Notes under the pieces: generated by a model | Databases searched by the model: none | What the model was told of the DNA's origin: nothing | The model's input: only the letters and a program-made list of their open reading frames with translations | Position numbers and translations under genes: made by a program | Assembly (NCBI RefSeq): GCF_001542815.1 | Contig: NZ_CP006992.1 | Location: 5,275,501-5,339,500 of the forward strand | Reading direction: 5' to 3' | DNA: 64,000 nt | Source of the DNA: Methylobacterium sp. AMS5 | GTDB lineage: Bacteria; Pseudomonadota; Alphaproteobacteria; Rhizobiales; Beijerinckiaceae | Shown: in pieces, positions 53,704-62,685 of the stretch | Layout of the letters: each line of letters starts with the position of its first letter | Position numbering within the stretch: position 1 is the first letter of the stretch

Positions 53704-53725
53704 GGCGGAGGCATGAGCCTCCGCC
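53704..53725 (-). terminator. hairpin after methylmalonyl-CoA mutase gene
   Basis: GGCGGAGGC and GCCTCCGCC are separated by four bases, 16 bases past the mutase stop. A T-rich stretch (GGGTTTTTCGC on the minus strand) lies further on, so termination is plausible though not textbook. Confidence 0.55.
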
Positions 53726-53740
53726 CGGCCTTTGGAAACG

Positions 53741-55906
53741 CTACTCGGCCGCCTGCCGCTCGCCGTAGCCCAGGCGAGTGTTGAGTTCGCCCAGAAGCTT
53801 CACGGCCGCGTCCGCGATCACGGTGCCCGGCGGGAAGATCGCCGAGGCGCCCGCGGCGTAGAGGGCATCGTAGTCGCCCGGCGGGATCACGCCGCCGACC
53901 ACGATCATCACGTCGTCGCGGCCCTCCTGCTTCAGCGCGGCCTTGAGTTCCGGCACCAGCGTCAGGTGGCCCGCCGCCAGTGAGGAGACGCCGACGATGT
54001 GCACGTCGTTCTCCACCGCTTGGCGTGCCGCCTCGTCGGGCGTGGCGAAGAGCGGCCCGATATCCACGTCGAAGCCGAGATCGGCGAACGCCGAGGCGAT
54101 CACCTTCTGGCCGCGGTCGTGCCCGTCCTGGCCCATCTTGGCGACCAGGATGCGCGGACGGCGCCCGTCATTCTCCTCGAAGGCCTCGACGAGGCCGCGG
54201 ACCTTCTCCACCACCGGCGACATGCCGCCCACCTCCCGCTTGTAGACGCCCGAGATCGAGCGGATCTCGGCGCGGTGACGGCCCCAGGCCTTCTCCAGCG
54301 CTTCCGAGATCTCGCCGACCGTGGCCTTGGCCCGCGCGGCGTTCACCGCCAGTTCGAGCAGGTTGCCCTCGCCATCCGCGGCCTTTGTCAGAGCGGCCAG
54401 AGCCGCATCGACGTCGTCTTGGTTGCGCTCGGCGCGCAGGCGCTTGAGCTTGTCGATCTGCTTGGCGCGCACGTCGGCGTTGTCGACGCGCAGCAGGTCG
54501 ATCTTCATCTCGTCGTCGGGCTTGTACTTGTTGATGCCCACGATGGTCTGGCGCCCGGAATCGATCCGCGCCTGGGCGCGGGCGGCGGCCTCCTCGATGC
54601 GCAGCTTCGGGATGCCGGCCTCGATGGCCTTGGCCATGCCGCCGAGCGCCTCGACCTCGCGGATATGCTCCCAGGCCCGCGCGGCGATGTCCCGCGTCAG
54701 CCGCTCGACGTAGTAGGAACCGCCCCACGGATCGATGATCCGGGTCGTGCCGCTCTCCTGCTGCAGGAAGAGCTGGGTGTTGCGCGCGATCCGTGCCGAG
54801 AAGTCCGTCGGCAGCGCCAGCGCCTCGTCGAGCGCGTTGGTGTGGAGCGACTGGGTGCCGCCCTGCGTCGCCGCCATCGCCTCAATGCAGGTGCGGGTGA
54901 CGTTGTTGAACACGTCCTGCGCGGTCAGCGACCAGCCGCTCGTCTGCGAGTGGGTGCGCAGCGGCAGCGACTTGTCGGATTTCGGCTCGAACTCCTTGAC
55001 GAGCTTCGCCCAGATCAGGCGTGCGGCCCGCATCTTGGCGATCTCCATGAAGAAGTTCATCCCGATCGCCCAGAAGAACGACAGGCGCGGGGCGAACTGA
55101 TCGATGGTGAGGCCCGCCGCGAGGCCGGCCTTGATGTACTCGACGCCGTCGGCGAGCGTGTAGGCGAGCTCCAAATCCTGCGTCGCCCCGGCCTCCTGCA
55201 TGTGGTAGCCGGAGATCGAGATCGAGTTGAACTTCGGCATGTTCTTCGAGGTGTAGCCGAAGATGTCCGAGATGATCCGCATCGATCCCTTGGGGGGATA
55301 GATGTAGGTGTTGCGGACCATGAACTCCTTGAGGATGTCGTTCTGGATCGTGCCGGCGAGCTTTTCGGGCGGCACGCCCTGCTCCTCGGCCGCGACGATG
55401 TAGAGCGCGAGAACCGGCAGCACCGCGCCGTTCATCGTCATCGACACCGTCATCTCGTCGAGCGGAATGCCGGAGAACAGCGTGCGCATGTCGTAGATCG
55501 AGTCGATCGCGACGCCCGCCATGCCGACATCGCCCGAGACGCGCGGATGGTCCGAATCGTAGCCGCGGTGGGTCGCGAGATCGAAGGCGACCGAGAGGCC
55601 CTTCTGGCCCGCGGCGAGATTGCGCCGATAGAAGGCGTTCGAATCCTCGGCGGTGGAGAAGCCGGCATATTGCCGGATCGTCCAGGGCTGGGTCACGTAC
55701 ATCGCCGGGTAGGGGCCGCGCAGATAGGGCGGCAGGCCGGGGAACGAGTCGATGCCCTCACAGCCCTCGCGGTCCTCGGGTCCGTAGAAACCCTTCACCG
55801 GAATGCCCTCGGGCGTCATCCACGGCTCCCCGGCCGGCGGGGGCGGCGCCTTGAAGCCGTCGGCCGCATAGGCGACGGAGGCGAAATCGGGGATGCGGGA
55901 GCTCAT
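53741..55906 (-). CDS. mcmA: methylmalonyl-CoA mutase (adenosylcobalamin-dependent)
   Basis: This 721-residue protein has the full large-subunit layout. The TIM-barrel substrate domain comes first ([78 protein letters not shown]). The B12 domain near residues 580-710 has the DxHxxG motif in [16 protein letters not shown]. It isomerises (R)-methylmalonyl-CoA to succinyl-CoA. In methylotrophs that lack the glyoxylate shunt this feeds the ethylmalonyl-CoA pathway. No meaB or small subunit is adjacent, consistent with a homodimeric or separately encoded partner. The start ATG is at 55906. Confidence 0.95.
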   Translation of the reverse strand: MSSRIPDFASVAYAADGFKAPPPPAGEPWMTPEGIPVKGFYGPEDREGCEGIDSFPGLPPYLRGPYPAMYVTQPWTIRQYAGFSTAEDSNAFYRRNLAAGQKGLSVAFDLATHRGYDSDHPRVSGDVGMAGVAIDSIYDMRTLFSGIPLDEMTVSMTMNGAVLPVLALYIVAAEEQGVPPEKLAGTIQNDILKEFMVRNTYIYPPKGSMRIISDIFGYTSKNMPKFNSISISGYHMQEAGATQDLELAYTLADGVEYIKAGLAAGLTIDQFAPRLSFFWAIGMNFFMEIAKMRAARLIWAKLVKEFEPKSDKSLPLRTHSQTSGWSLTAQDVFNNVTRTCIEAMAATQGGTQSLHTNALDEALALPTDFSARIARNTQLFLQQESGTTRIIDPWGGSYYVERLTRDIAARAWEHIREVEALGGMAKAIEAGIPKLRIEEAAARAQARIDSGRQTIVGINKYKPDDEMKIDLLRVDNADVRAKQIDKLKRLRAERNQDDVDAALAALTKAADGEGNLLELAVNAARAKATVGEISEALEKAWGRHRAEIRSISGVYKREVGGMSPVVEKVRGLVEAFEENDGRRPRILVAKMGQDGHDRGQKVIASAFADLGFDVDIGPLFATPDEAARQAVENDVHIVGVSSLAAGHLTLVPELKAALKQEGRDDVMIVVGGVIPPGDYDALYAAGASAIFPPGTVIADAAVKLLGELNTRLGYGERQAAE

Positions 55907-55965
55907 CGTGCGTCGGTTCCTGGCGTCCGTCTGCGCGTCGGCGGAGACGATGATTTTTTTTGAGC

Positions 55966-55971
55966 ATTATA
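55966..55971 (-). promoter_or_regulatory. candidate -10 box upstream of mcmA
   Basis: The minus strand reads TATAAT here, 60 bases upstream of the mcmA start. No good -35 box is found at 16-18 bases, so it may be chance or need an activator. A run of eight As follows on the same strand. Confidence 0.35.
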
Positions 55972-56011
55972 GGCAAGCCACCAAACGCGGCTACTGTCCA
56001 TAAGGCCGGGC

Positions 56012-56512
56012 TTACCGTCCGTGCTTGTGCTGGCTTCCTGTCAGGTAACGGCGCCCGCGCGCATCCCAGCGCACGTTCGGCGCCGGCCCCGACGGCGCGG
56101 CGAGCCACGCCCTGCGTTGCGCGATCAGGGCCTTGAGCCGTTCGGCCTGCTTTTCCTTGCGCGCGCAGTCTGAGGTGCAGCCGGCGTCGAAGCCGTGGGG
56201 GCCGCCTTCGCCGGAAAACAGGCTGACCACCGCCAACACGATCCCGACGATGCCGATCACGCCGATCACCAACGCCGGCCAGGCGAAGCCGAGGCCGACG
56301 AGGACGGCGATGGCGGCCTTGCCCGCCAGCGTTCCGACTACCTTCACTTTCAGGAGAGCGCCGAAGGTCGCCGCCGCGCCGGCCGATCCGCGCAGCGCCC
56401 GCAGACTGCGCCTGCGGAAACGCTTGCGCGCGACCAACGCTTCGAGCCGGCGCAATTCGCGCTCCGTCCGCCGCCGGGCCTGCGCCCGATCCTCCACCGC
56501 GTTCGCCCGCAC
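56012..56512 (-). CDS. membrane protein with basic N-terminus and Cys-x3-Cys motif
   Basis: The GTG at 56512 gives 166 residues. The N-terminus is strongly basic and helical (RTERELRRLEALVARKRFRR). A hydrophobic core of two or three helices follows (VGTLAGKAAIAVLVGLGFAW, LVIGVIGIVGIVLAVVSLFS), then GGPHGFDAGCTSDCARKEKQ and a polar tail ending LTGSQHKHGR. I do not recognise a family. It may be a small inner-membrane protein with a metal- or disulfide-forming CxxxC loop. Confidence 0.6.
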   Translation of the reverse strand: MRANAVEDRAQARRRTERELRRLEALVARKRFRRRSLRALRGSAGAAATFGALLKVKVVGTLAGKAAIAVLVGLGFAWPALVIGVIGIVGIVLAVVSLFSGEGGPHGFDAGCTSDCARKEKQAERLKALIAQRRAWLAAPSGPAPNVRWDARGRRYLTGSQHKHGR

Positions 56513-56627
56513 GCCCTCTCCCCGTTGCGCTTGCCGTGCCGAATGTGCGGCGAGGCGAGCGTGACCGTCAAACCGCCGCTTTCTCCGGCTCGGGTCGTGG
56601 GAAACGCGAGGCGGACGGTTGGACGGG

Positions 56628-57557
56628 ATGGCGACAGGGCGAAGAGCGCCGAGTGCGGCGCGGATCTGGCCGTTCCTGGCGGGCTTCGTCGTGGCCGAGC
56701 GTCGGCTCGGCGAGCGCGCCCAGGCCGCGGGCCGGCTGCCGGCCTTCGCCTACGAATTTTTGAGGTTCGGGGTGAAGCAGGGATGGGCCTGCCTGTTCGG
56801 CGGCCTCATCTGCGCGCTGCTCATCGGCACGCACCTGTTCTACCCGTCCGACGCGCCGCTCTCGCGCTACGATTTCCTGACGCTCGCCGCGATCCTGATC
56901 CAGGTCGCGCTGCTGGCGCTGGGCATGGAGACCTGGGAGGAGGCCAAGGTCATCGCGCTCTATCACGTCGTCGGGACGGCGATGGAGATCTTCAAGACCG
57001 GCGTCGGCTCCTGGATCTACCCGGAGGCGAGCTGGCTGCGCATCATGGGCGTGCCGCTGTTCACCGGCTTCATGTATGCCAGCATCGGCTCTTACATCGC
57101 CCGTGTCTGGCGCCTGTTCGACTTCCGCTTCACCCGGCATCCGCCGCTGGTGTTCGCGCTCCCGCTGGCGGGGGCGATCTACCTCAACTTCTTCAGCCAC
57201 CATTACATGGCCGACATGCGGGCGATGCTGTTCATCGCGACCGGCGTGCTGTTCGGCGGCACGGTCGTACACTTCAAGGTCTGGCACGCATACCGGCAGA
57301 TGCCGCTGCTGCTCGGCTTCGTTCTCGTGTCGCTCTTCATCTGGCTGGCCGAGAACATCGGCACGGCAAGCCGGGTCTGGCTCTACCCGAACCAGGCGGC
57401 CGGCTGGTCGCCGGTCTCGGCGGCCAAGCTCGGCTCGTGGTTCCTGCTGATGATCGTGTCCTACGTGCTCGTCACGCTGGTGAGCCGGCCGGAGCCTTGC
57501 CCCGAGGCGGCACCTGCGCGGCCCACCGATCCGGCGCAGCCGCGACCCGCACGCTGA
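56628..57557 (+). CDS. DUF817 family membrane protein
   Basis: From the ATG at 56628 the 309-residue product has about eight helices. The DUF817 pattern is visible: FLRFGVKQGWACLFGGLICA, ALYHVVGTAMEIFKTGVGSW-IYPEASWLRIMGVPLFTGFM, NFFSHHYMADMRAMLF and WLAENIGTASRVWLYPNQ. The conserved Glu and His inside membrane segments suggest transport or an enzyme, but no function is known to me. It stands alone, divergent from the small membrane gene at 56012. Confidence 0.82.
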   Translation: MATGRRAPSAARIWPFLAGFVVAERRLGERAQAAGRLPAFAYEFLRFGVKQGWACLFGGLICALLIGTHLFYPSDAPLSRYDFLTLAAILIQVALLALGMETWEEAKVIALYHVVGTAMEIFKTGVGSWIYPEASWLRIMGVPLFTGFMYASIGSYIARVWRLFDFRFTRHPPLVFALPLAGAIYLNFFSHHYMADMRAMLFIATGVLFGGTVVHFKVWHAYRQMPLLLGFVLVSLFIWLAENIGTASRVWLYPNQAAGWSPVSAAKLGSWFLLMIVSYVLVTLVSRPEPCPEAAPARPTDPAQPRPAR

Positions 57558-57565
57558 AGCCCCGA

Positions 57566-57781
57566 TCAGTTGACGTAGGTGCGGATCCAGTTCGGGGAGA
57601 GGATTTCGCCCTCCTCGGTGATGATCCAGGGCTGCTTCGAGGGGTCGCCGAGGGCGCCCTTCGCGGCGAGGAGCGCCTCGCGCAGGGTATCGTAGCGCTC
57701 CGGCTGGGCCAGGGGAGACGAGGCCGGCAGGGTGCGCCAGATCGTCAGGTCGGCAGGACGTTCGAGAGCTTCGGTTTCCAT
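57566..57781 (-). CDS. hypothetical 71-residue protein
   Basis: The ATG at 57781 gives METEALERPADLTIWRTLPA, then YDTLREALLAAKGALGDPSK and WIITEEGEILSPNWIRTYVN. It is acidic and soluble, with no signal or membrane segment. I do not recognise a named family. The well-formed ending IITEEGEILSPNWIR and codon use support it as real. It converges with the DUF817 gene, eight bases apart. Confidence 0.6.
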   Translation of the reverse strand: METEALERPADLTIWRTLPASSPLAQPERYDTLREALLAAKGALGDPSKQPWIITEEGEILSPNWIRTYVN

Positions 57782-58263
57782 CTCTTGCTCTTCCTGTTCG
57801 AACCGGTCCCGTTCGCGAAAGGATCGCGGCGACGACTGACGTCGCTGGGCCGGTATGTACAAAGTTCTAGGGCGATCGAAGCATCTCTGGGGCGGCTTTG
57901 CGATCAATTCGAGTGCTCGATAGCCAAACGATCACCGTTTCGTCGCAGTTCCTCGCCTGAACCTTGCCTTGGTTTCGCCAAGAATTGGTCCAGACCCGCC
58001 CACCGATGCCTTTTCATCAGTAGGACGACACTGCGTGTGAAACAGTATGCAATTGGTTACTCTTCGTAGGGGCATTCCTCGGTGCGGTGCCGCACGGAGC
58101 TTCCCTGTGCAGGAAAGCGGGGATTTGTTGACGGGACGCCACACCGGACACAGCTAAGTCTCAATCGCCGGACTCGCGCGCTTGGCAGCGCGACGGACCT
58201 GACTTTCAGGAGTTTGGTGGAGAGAACCTGAACGTAGCCCGTACCGCCGACGCGGCGCGGGTC
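57782..58263. other. 482-base divergent gap before the DegP-like gene
   Basis: No gene is supported. The region is less GC-rich near 57900-58060 and holds a short stretch resembling the start of the dispersed element (TCAATCGCCGG near 58170). The downstream start at 58264 is preceded by a GGTGGAGAGAACC patch some 30 bases away. Confidence 0.5.
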
Positions 58264-59445
58264 ATGGCTGGGCAAGAGCTGAGGTTGTCGGTGCCGGATC
58301 GCTTCGTGCGCGTCGCCTTGGGCGTGACGCTGGGCCTGCTGATCGCCTTCGTCGCGCAGCCCTACATCCTCGCCTTTCTCTACTCTGCGGACGCACCCCG
58401 CTCGGTGACGGCGCGCGGCGATCTCTCGGCGGCGGAGAAGACCACCGTCGATCTGTTCGCCCGCGCCTCGCCCTCCGTCGTCCACGTCTTCGCCCAGGCC
58501 GCGGCGCAGGGGCGCGCGCTGATGGAGCCGGACGATGAGTTCGGCCAAGGACCTGGAGGGGGGGAGCAGCAGGGCTCCGGCACGCAGACCGGCACCGGCT
58601 TCGTCTGGGACGCGGCGGGCCACGTCGTCACCAACAACCACGTTGTCGAGGCCGCGACGAAGGGCGGCGGCTCGATCTCCGTGCGGCTCGCCTCCGGCGA
58701 AGTGGTCGGCGCGCGGGTCGTCGGTACGGCGCCGAGCTACGATCTTGCCGTGCTCCAGCTCGGCCGCGTGGCCAAGATGCCCCCTCCCCTTGCAGTGGGC
58801 ACCTCGGCCGACCTCAAAGTCGGCCAGTCGGCCTTCGCCATCGGCAACCCGTTCGGCCTCGATCACACGCTGACGACCGGGGTCATCAGCGCGCTCCAGC
58901 GGCGGCTGCCGACGCAGGAGGGCCGGGAGCTGTCGGGCGTCATCCAGACCGATGCGGCGATCAATCCGGGAAATTCCGGTGGGCCCTTGCTCGATTCCGC
59001 CGGGCGTCTGATCGGGGTCAACACCGCGATCTTCTCGCCCTCGGGCGCCAGCGCCGGTATCGGCTTTGCCGTGCCGGTCGATGTCGTGAACCGGGTGGTG
59101 CCGGATCTCATCAAGAACGGGCGGGTGCGCAATCCCGGCATCGGCATCATCGCCGGCCAGGAGGCGACCGCCGCCCGGCTCGGCATCGACGGCGTCGTGG
59201 TGGTGCGGGTGCTGCCTGGGTCGCCGGCGGCGCAGGCCGGTTTGCGCGGCGTCGATCCCCGCACCGGCACCATCGGCGACGTTATCGTCGGCGCCAACGG
59301 CCGCCCGGTCCACCGCCTGTCGGACCTGACCGCCGTGGTCGAAGAAGCGGGGCTCGACCGCCCGGTGAATCTCCTGGTGGAGCGCGACGGCCGCGTGCGG
59401 ACGGTGCGGGTGAAGACCGCGGACGTGGCGCAGACGCGGTTGTAA
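58264..59445 (+). CDS. DegP/HtrA-like serine protease with one PDZ domain
   Basis: This 393-residue protein has an N-terminal hydrophobic anchor (VRVALGVTLGLLIAFVAQPY). The chymotrypsin-like domain carries the triad His126 (TNNHVVEA), Asp160 (YDLAVLQL) and Ser238 (NPGNSGGPLL). A single PDZ domain ends it (VVVVRVLPGSPAAQAGLRGV, IVGANGRPVHRLSDL). The size and single PDZ match DegS-like or small HtrA proteases, which cleave misfolded or regulatory proteins in the periplasm. No rse-type gene is adjacent. Confidence 0.9.
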   Translation: MAGQELRLSVPDRFVRVALGVTLGLLIAFVAQPYILAFLYSADAPRSVTARGDLSAAEKTTVDLFARASPSVVHVFAQAAAQGRALMEPDDEFGQGPGGGEQQGSGTQTGTGFVWDAAGHVVTNNHVVEAATKGGGSISVRLASGEVVGARVVGTAPSYDLAVLQLGRVAKMPPPLAVGTSADLKVGQSAFAIGNPFGLDHTLTTGVISALQRRLPTQEGRELSGVIQTDAAINPGNSGGPLLDSAGRLIGVNTAIFSPSGASAGIGFAVPVDVVNRVVPDLIKNGRVRNPGIGIIAGQEATAARLGIDGVVVVRVLPGSPAAQAGLRGVDPRTGTIGDVIVGANGRPVHRLSDLTAVVEEAGLDRPVNLLVERDGRVRTVRVKTADVAQTRL

Positions 59446-59514
59446 TCCCGCTTCCCGTAGGCGTGCGCCGGATGAGCGCTTTACGCGCGCGCCGAACCGG
59501 CCGATGACCGCGGA

Positions 59515-60210
59515 ATGCTCATTGCCTTCGGCCTTCTGGCGCTCATCGGATTCTGGTGGCTCGGCCGCCGCAACGGGCGCCTGCCCTTCGGCCTGACGCC
59601 GCGCCTGCTCGCCGGCTACGCCCTGCTGGCGACGGCCTTCGCGTTGTCGTTGCGCGGCAGCTTCATCCTGGCCCTGCTGCTCGGTGCAGGAGGCGTCTGG
59701 CTCTCGCAGGGTGAGGCGGGCGTGATCCGGCGGGTCCGCGCGTGGCGCGGATACCGGGAGCCGCGGCAAATGCGGACGGCCGCGCTCGAACTCGACCTCG
59801 GCACCGACGGTGAGCCGATGGACGGGACCGTGCTCGTCGGGCCCTTCGCCGGCCTCCGCCTGTCGGCGGTGCCGTCGGAGGTGCTCATCGAGCTTGCCGC
59901 TTTGTTGAGTGCCGACGATCCCGAGGGCGCCCGCGGGCTAGAGGCGTATCTCGACCGCCGGCAGCCCGGCTGGCGTGTAGACGCTGATGTCGACGGAGAC
60001 CCGCGGACGGGCGGCCCGGCGAAGCCAGGGTCGATGACGGAGCAGGAGGCCTATCAGATCCTGGGGCTTGAGCGCGGGGCGTCCCTGGAGGACGTCCGCG
60101 CGGCTCATCGCACGCTGATGAAGCGGCTGCATCCCGACCAGGGCGGCAGCGTCGAGCGGGCGGCGCGCGTGAACGCGGCGCGTGACAGACTGGTGAACCG
60201 ACATCGCTAG
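59515..60210 (+). CDS. membrane-anchored DnaJ-domain protein
   Basis: This 231-residue protein starts MLIAFGLLALIGFWWLGRRN with one or two further hydrophobic segments (GYALLATAFALSLRGSFILA, LLLGAGGVWLSQ). A soluble middle follows, and the last 65 residues form a J domain: MTEQEAYQILGLERGASLED, AHRTLMKRLHPDQGG with the HPD motif. It resembles the alphaproteobacterial DjlA-like/TIM14-type J proteins and should stimulate DnaK at the membrane. It follows the protease gene by 69 bases and may share its transcript. Confidence 0.85.
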   Translation: MLIAFGLLALIGFWWLGRRNGRLPFGLTPRLLAGYALLATAFALSLRGSFILALLLGAGGVWLSQGEAGVIRRVRAWRGYREPRQMRTAALELDLGTDGEPMDGTVLVGPFAGLRLSAVPSEVLIELAALLSADDPEGARGLEAYLDRRQPGWRVDADVDGDPRTGGPAKPGSMTEQEAYQILGLERGASLEDVRAAHRTLMKRLHPDQGGSVERAARVNAARDRLVNRHR

Positions 60211-60337
60211 AACTCCACGCGCGTTGTCAGGGTCGATATGTCGAAGGTCGTCCAAGCCGCTTGATGCGGCTCTTGTCATCGGGCGAGCGCCGGCCGAACG
60301 CGCCGGCAGCCGCACCGAGGAAGGTTGTCGGAGACGA

Positions 60338-61822
60338 TCAGCTCCGGGTCGCGAAGCAGTTGAAGCCGTTCTTTTTCAGCGCGGCGCAGGCATCCTGCGC
60401 GGTGCTCTGTTCGGCGAATCCCGAGAAGCGGGCGCGGAACAGCGTGGTGCCGCCATGGGTGACGCGGACCGTGTAGGGCGCGGCCTTGGACAGCATGCCG
60501 GTACGGCTGCGGGCATCGGCGAGGATCGACTTCGCCTTGTCCTCGTCGTCCATGGCGCCGAGCTGGATCACCCAGGGGCTCGGCGTCACGGGCTTGGCGC
60601 TGTCGCCGCGGGCATCCTTCGGCGGGCCCTCGGCCCGGGAGGCGACGCCCTCGACGGCGGGCAAGCGGGCGGTCGACTTGCCGGCCGTGCCCGGGAACGG
60701 CGCCTGCCCCGCCGGACCGGCATAGGCCTGGGCGCCGCCCGGCAGCGCCTGGAGGGTGGTGCGGCGCGATCCCGGCGTCGTGGTGGCCGGCCGGATGTCG
60801 AGCGGGGCGTTGCTGGTGGAGCTCGTCGTCTCGATGTCTTCGTCATCCGCCGAGGCGAGGACTGTCCGGGTGCGGGAATCGGCCTCGGCGACGACCGCCG
60901 GGCGACCGCGCTCGGCCACCTCGACCACGGGTGCCGTCTGACGGCTGCCGGCAAAGGCGCGGGGCAGATTCGCGCGGACGAGGTCGGCCATGATCCGGTC
61001 GCGGCTCGCGCCCGATTTGCCGCCGAGCACGATCGCCACGATCTGCCGGTCGCCGAGCTTGGCCGCGGTCATCAGGTTGAAGCCGGAATCGCGGGTGTAG
61101 CCGGTCTTGATGCCGTCCACGCCCTCGACATTGCCGAGCAGGCGGTTGTGGTTGCCGATGGTCCGGCCGCGGAAGGCGAAGGAGCGGGTCTGGAAGTAGC
61201 GGTAATAGCGCGGAAAGCGATCCTGGATCGCGCGGGCCAGCAGGGTGAGGTCGTGGGCCGTGGTGATCTGGTCGGGGTCGGGCAGACCCGAAGCGTTGGC
61301 GTAGTGGGTGCGGCTCATGCCGAGCGCCTTGGCCTTGCGCGTCATCATCTCGGCAAAGCGCGGCTCGGAGCCGGCGATGTTCTCGCCGATGGCGCAGGCC
61401 ACGTCGTTGGCCGACTTGGTGACGAGCGCCTTGATCGCCTCCTCGACCGTGACGGTCGAGCCGGGGCGCAGCCCCAGCTTCGACGGCGCCTGGGCGGCGG
61501 CGTTGGCCGAGATCGAGAGCGGTGAGTCGAGGTCGTAGCGGCCCTTCTCCAACTGCTCGAACAGCATGTAGAGGGTCATCACCTTGGTGATGGAAGCCGG
61601 GTGGCGCAGCGCGTCCTCGTTGACCGCATGCAGCGTGCGGCCCGACTTCACGTCCACGACCATCGCGGCGTAGGGCGGATTGTACCCGCTCACCGCCTTG
61701 CGGGCATGGCCTCGGCGTTTTGCCTCGGCCGGGTCGGCCACTGCGACGAGAAAACTCGTCGCCAGGAGCAGCACGGCGACAGCGCGGGACCCCGTGGTGG
61801 GCCGGCCTTCTACGCGACGCAT
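60338..61822 (-). CDS. D-alanyl-D-alanine carboxypeptidase with C-terminal SPOR domain
   Basis: This is a 494-residue low-molecular-weight PBP (DacA/DacF-like). A signal peptide ends ADPAEA near residue 34. The active-site motifs are Ser77-x2-Lys80 in HPASITKVM, Ser137-x-Asn139 in KSAND and Lys239-Thr-Gly in GIKTGYT. A Pro/Ala-rich linker leads to a SPOR domain at about residues 415-494 (WVIQLGAMDDEDKAKSILAD, RARFSGFAEQSTAQDACAAL). It trims pentapeptide side chains, and SPOR binds denuded glycan at the division septum. That pairing is known in alphaproteobacteria. Confidence 0.92.
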   Translation of the reverse strand: MRRVEGRPTTGSRAVAVLLLATSFLVAVADPAEAKRRGHARKAVSGYNPPYAAMVVDVKSGRTLHAVNEDALRHPASITKVMTLYMLFEQLEKGRYDLDSPLSISANAAAQAPSKLGLRPGSTVTVEEAIKALVTKSANDVACAIGENIAGSEPRFAEMMTRKAKALGMSRTHYANASGLPDPDQITTAHDLTLLARAIQDRFPRYYRYFQTRSFAFRGRTIGNHNRLLGNVEGVDGIKTGYTRDSGFNLMTAAKLGDRQIVAIVLGGKSGASRDRIMADLVRANLPRAFAGSRQTAPVVEVAERGRPAVVAEADSRTRTVLASADDEDIETTSSTSNAPLDIRPATTTPGSRRTTLQALPGGAQAYAGPAGQAPFPGTAGKSTARLPAVEGVASRAEGPPKDARGDSAKPVTPSPWVIQLGAMDDEDKAKSILADARSRTGMLSKAAPYTVRVTHGGTTLFRARFSGFAEQSTAQDACAALKKNGFNCFATRS

Positions 61823-62267
61823 CTCGAAACCTTCGCCTCGACAACCGGACGTTCAAGCCCGGCTGGCACCCTTCACGAACGCCGCCATCGGGTCCGCAAT
61901 CTCTGTCGAAGACGGTAGGATGAACGCGGTTACGCGGCCGTTAATGCCGGCCGTTGCGGGCACGAGATCGTCCTTTCGCCACAGGGGTTAAGCTGATGTT
62001 GATGAGACCGGCTCGGCGAGGCCGGCGTCGGCGTCATCCGATCCGCCATGCGGCGTTTCGTCTTCGGATCCAACGACGGCTGCGCCGCCTTTCGCGCGTG
62101 GGCGCGGGAAGTGCGCGCGGGGTGGCTGCGCGTTCAAACAGTACGGACAGTTTCACGCACCTCACTGGCGCAGGCGCCGATCGGCCTATAGATTGCCTGT
62201 TGAGCGTTGCGCCCCTCACCGGGACGCTGGCGCCGAAGGCTGCCAGACCAAGGTCGCTTCGATTCAG
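61823..62267. other. 445-base divergent gap upstream of clpS
   Basis: No gene is supported between the D,D-carboxypeptidase and clpS. The stretch 62120-62200 is mildly AT-rich (CGTTCAAACAGTACGG) and may hold the clpS-clpA promoter. Confidence 0.5.
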
Positions 62268-62663
62268 ATGTCTTCCAAGCTGATCCAGGACAACGTGCAG
62301 GAGGCGGGTCGGGGACGCGTTCCGGTGCGCGCGGCCTCGACTCCGCCCGGTTCGGGCGACGACGACCGCTCGGGCACCGCGATCATCACCCGCACCAAGC
62401 CGCGGGCGAAGCGGCCAAGCCTGTACCGCGTGCTGTTGCTCAACGACGACTACACGCCTCAGGAATTCGTCGTGCACATCCTGGAGCGGTTCTTCAACAA
62501 GAACCACGACGACGCCTACCGGATCATGATGCACGTCCACCACAATGGTGTGGGGGAGTGCGGCGTGTTCACCTACGAGGTCGCGGAAACGAAAGTGACG
62601 CAGGTGATGGATTTCGCCCGCAAGCACCAACATCCGCTTCAGTGCGTTATGGAAAAGAAATAG
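62268..62663 (+). CDS. clpS: ATP-dependent Clp protease adaptor ClpS
   Basis: The ATG at 62268 gives 131 residues with a flexible N-terminal extension of about 45 residues and then the ClpS fold: [20 protein letters not shown], the N-degron pocket ([23 protein letters not shown]) and [18 protein letters not shown]. It delivers N-end-rule substrates to ClpAP in the cytosol. It lies directly before clpA, the usual arrangement. The N-terminus is longer than E. coli ClpS but typical of the alphaproteobacterial ClpS1 form. Confidence 0.94.
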   Translation: MSSKLIQDNVQEAGRGRVPVRAASTPPGSGDDDRSGTAIITRTKPRAKRPSLYRVLLLNDDYTPQEFVVHILERFFNKNHDDAYRIMMHVHHNGVGECGVFTYEVAETKVTQVMDFARKHQHPLQCVMEKK

Positions 62664-62685
62664 GCATCCAGCGAAGGCCAGAGCA

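Noticed and set aside
55907..56011. Leader of methylmalonyl-CoA mutase checked for a cobalamin riboswitch
   Set aside because: It is too short and lacks the B12-box sequence.
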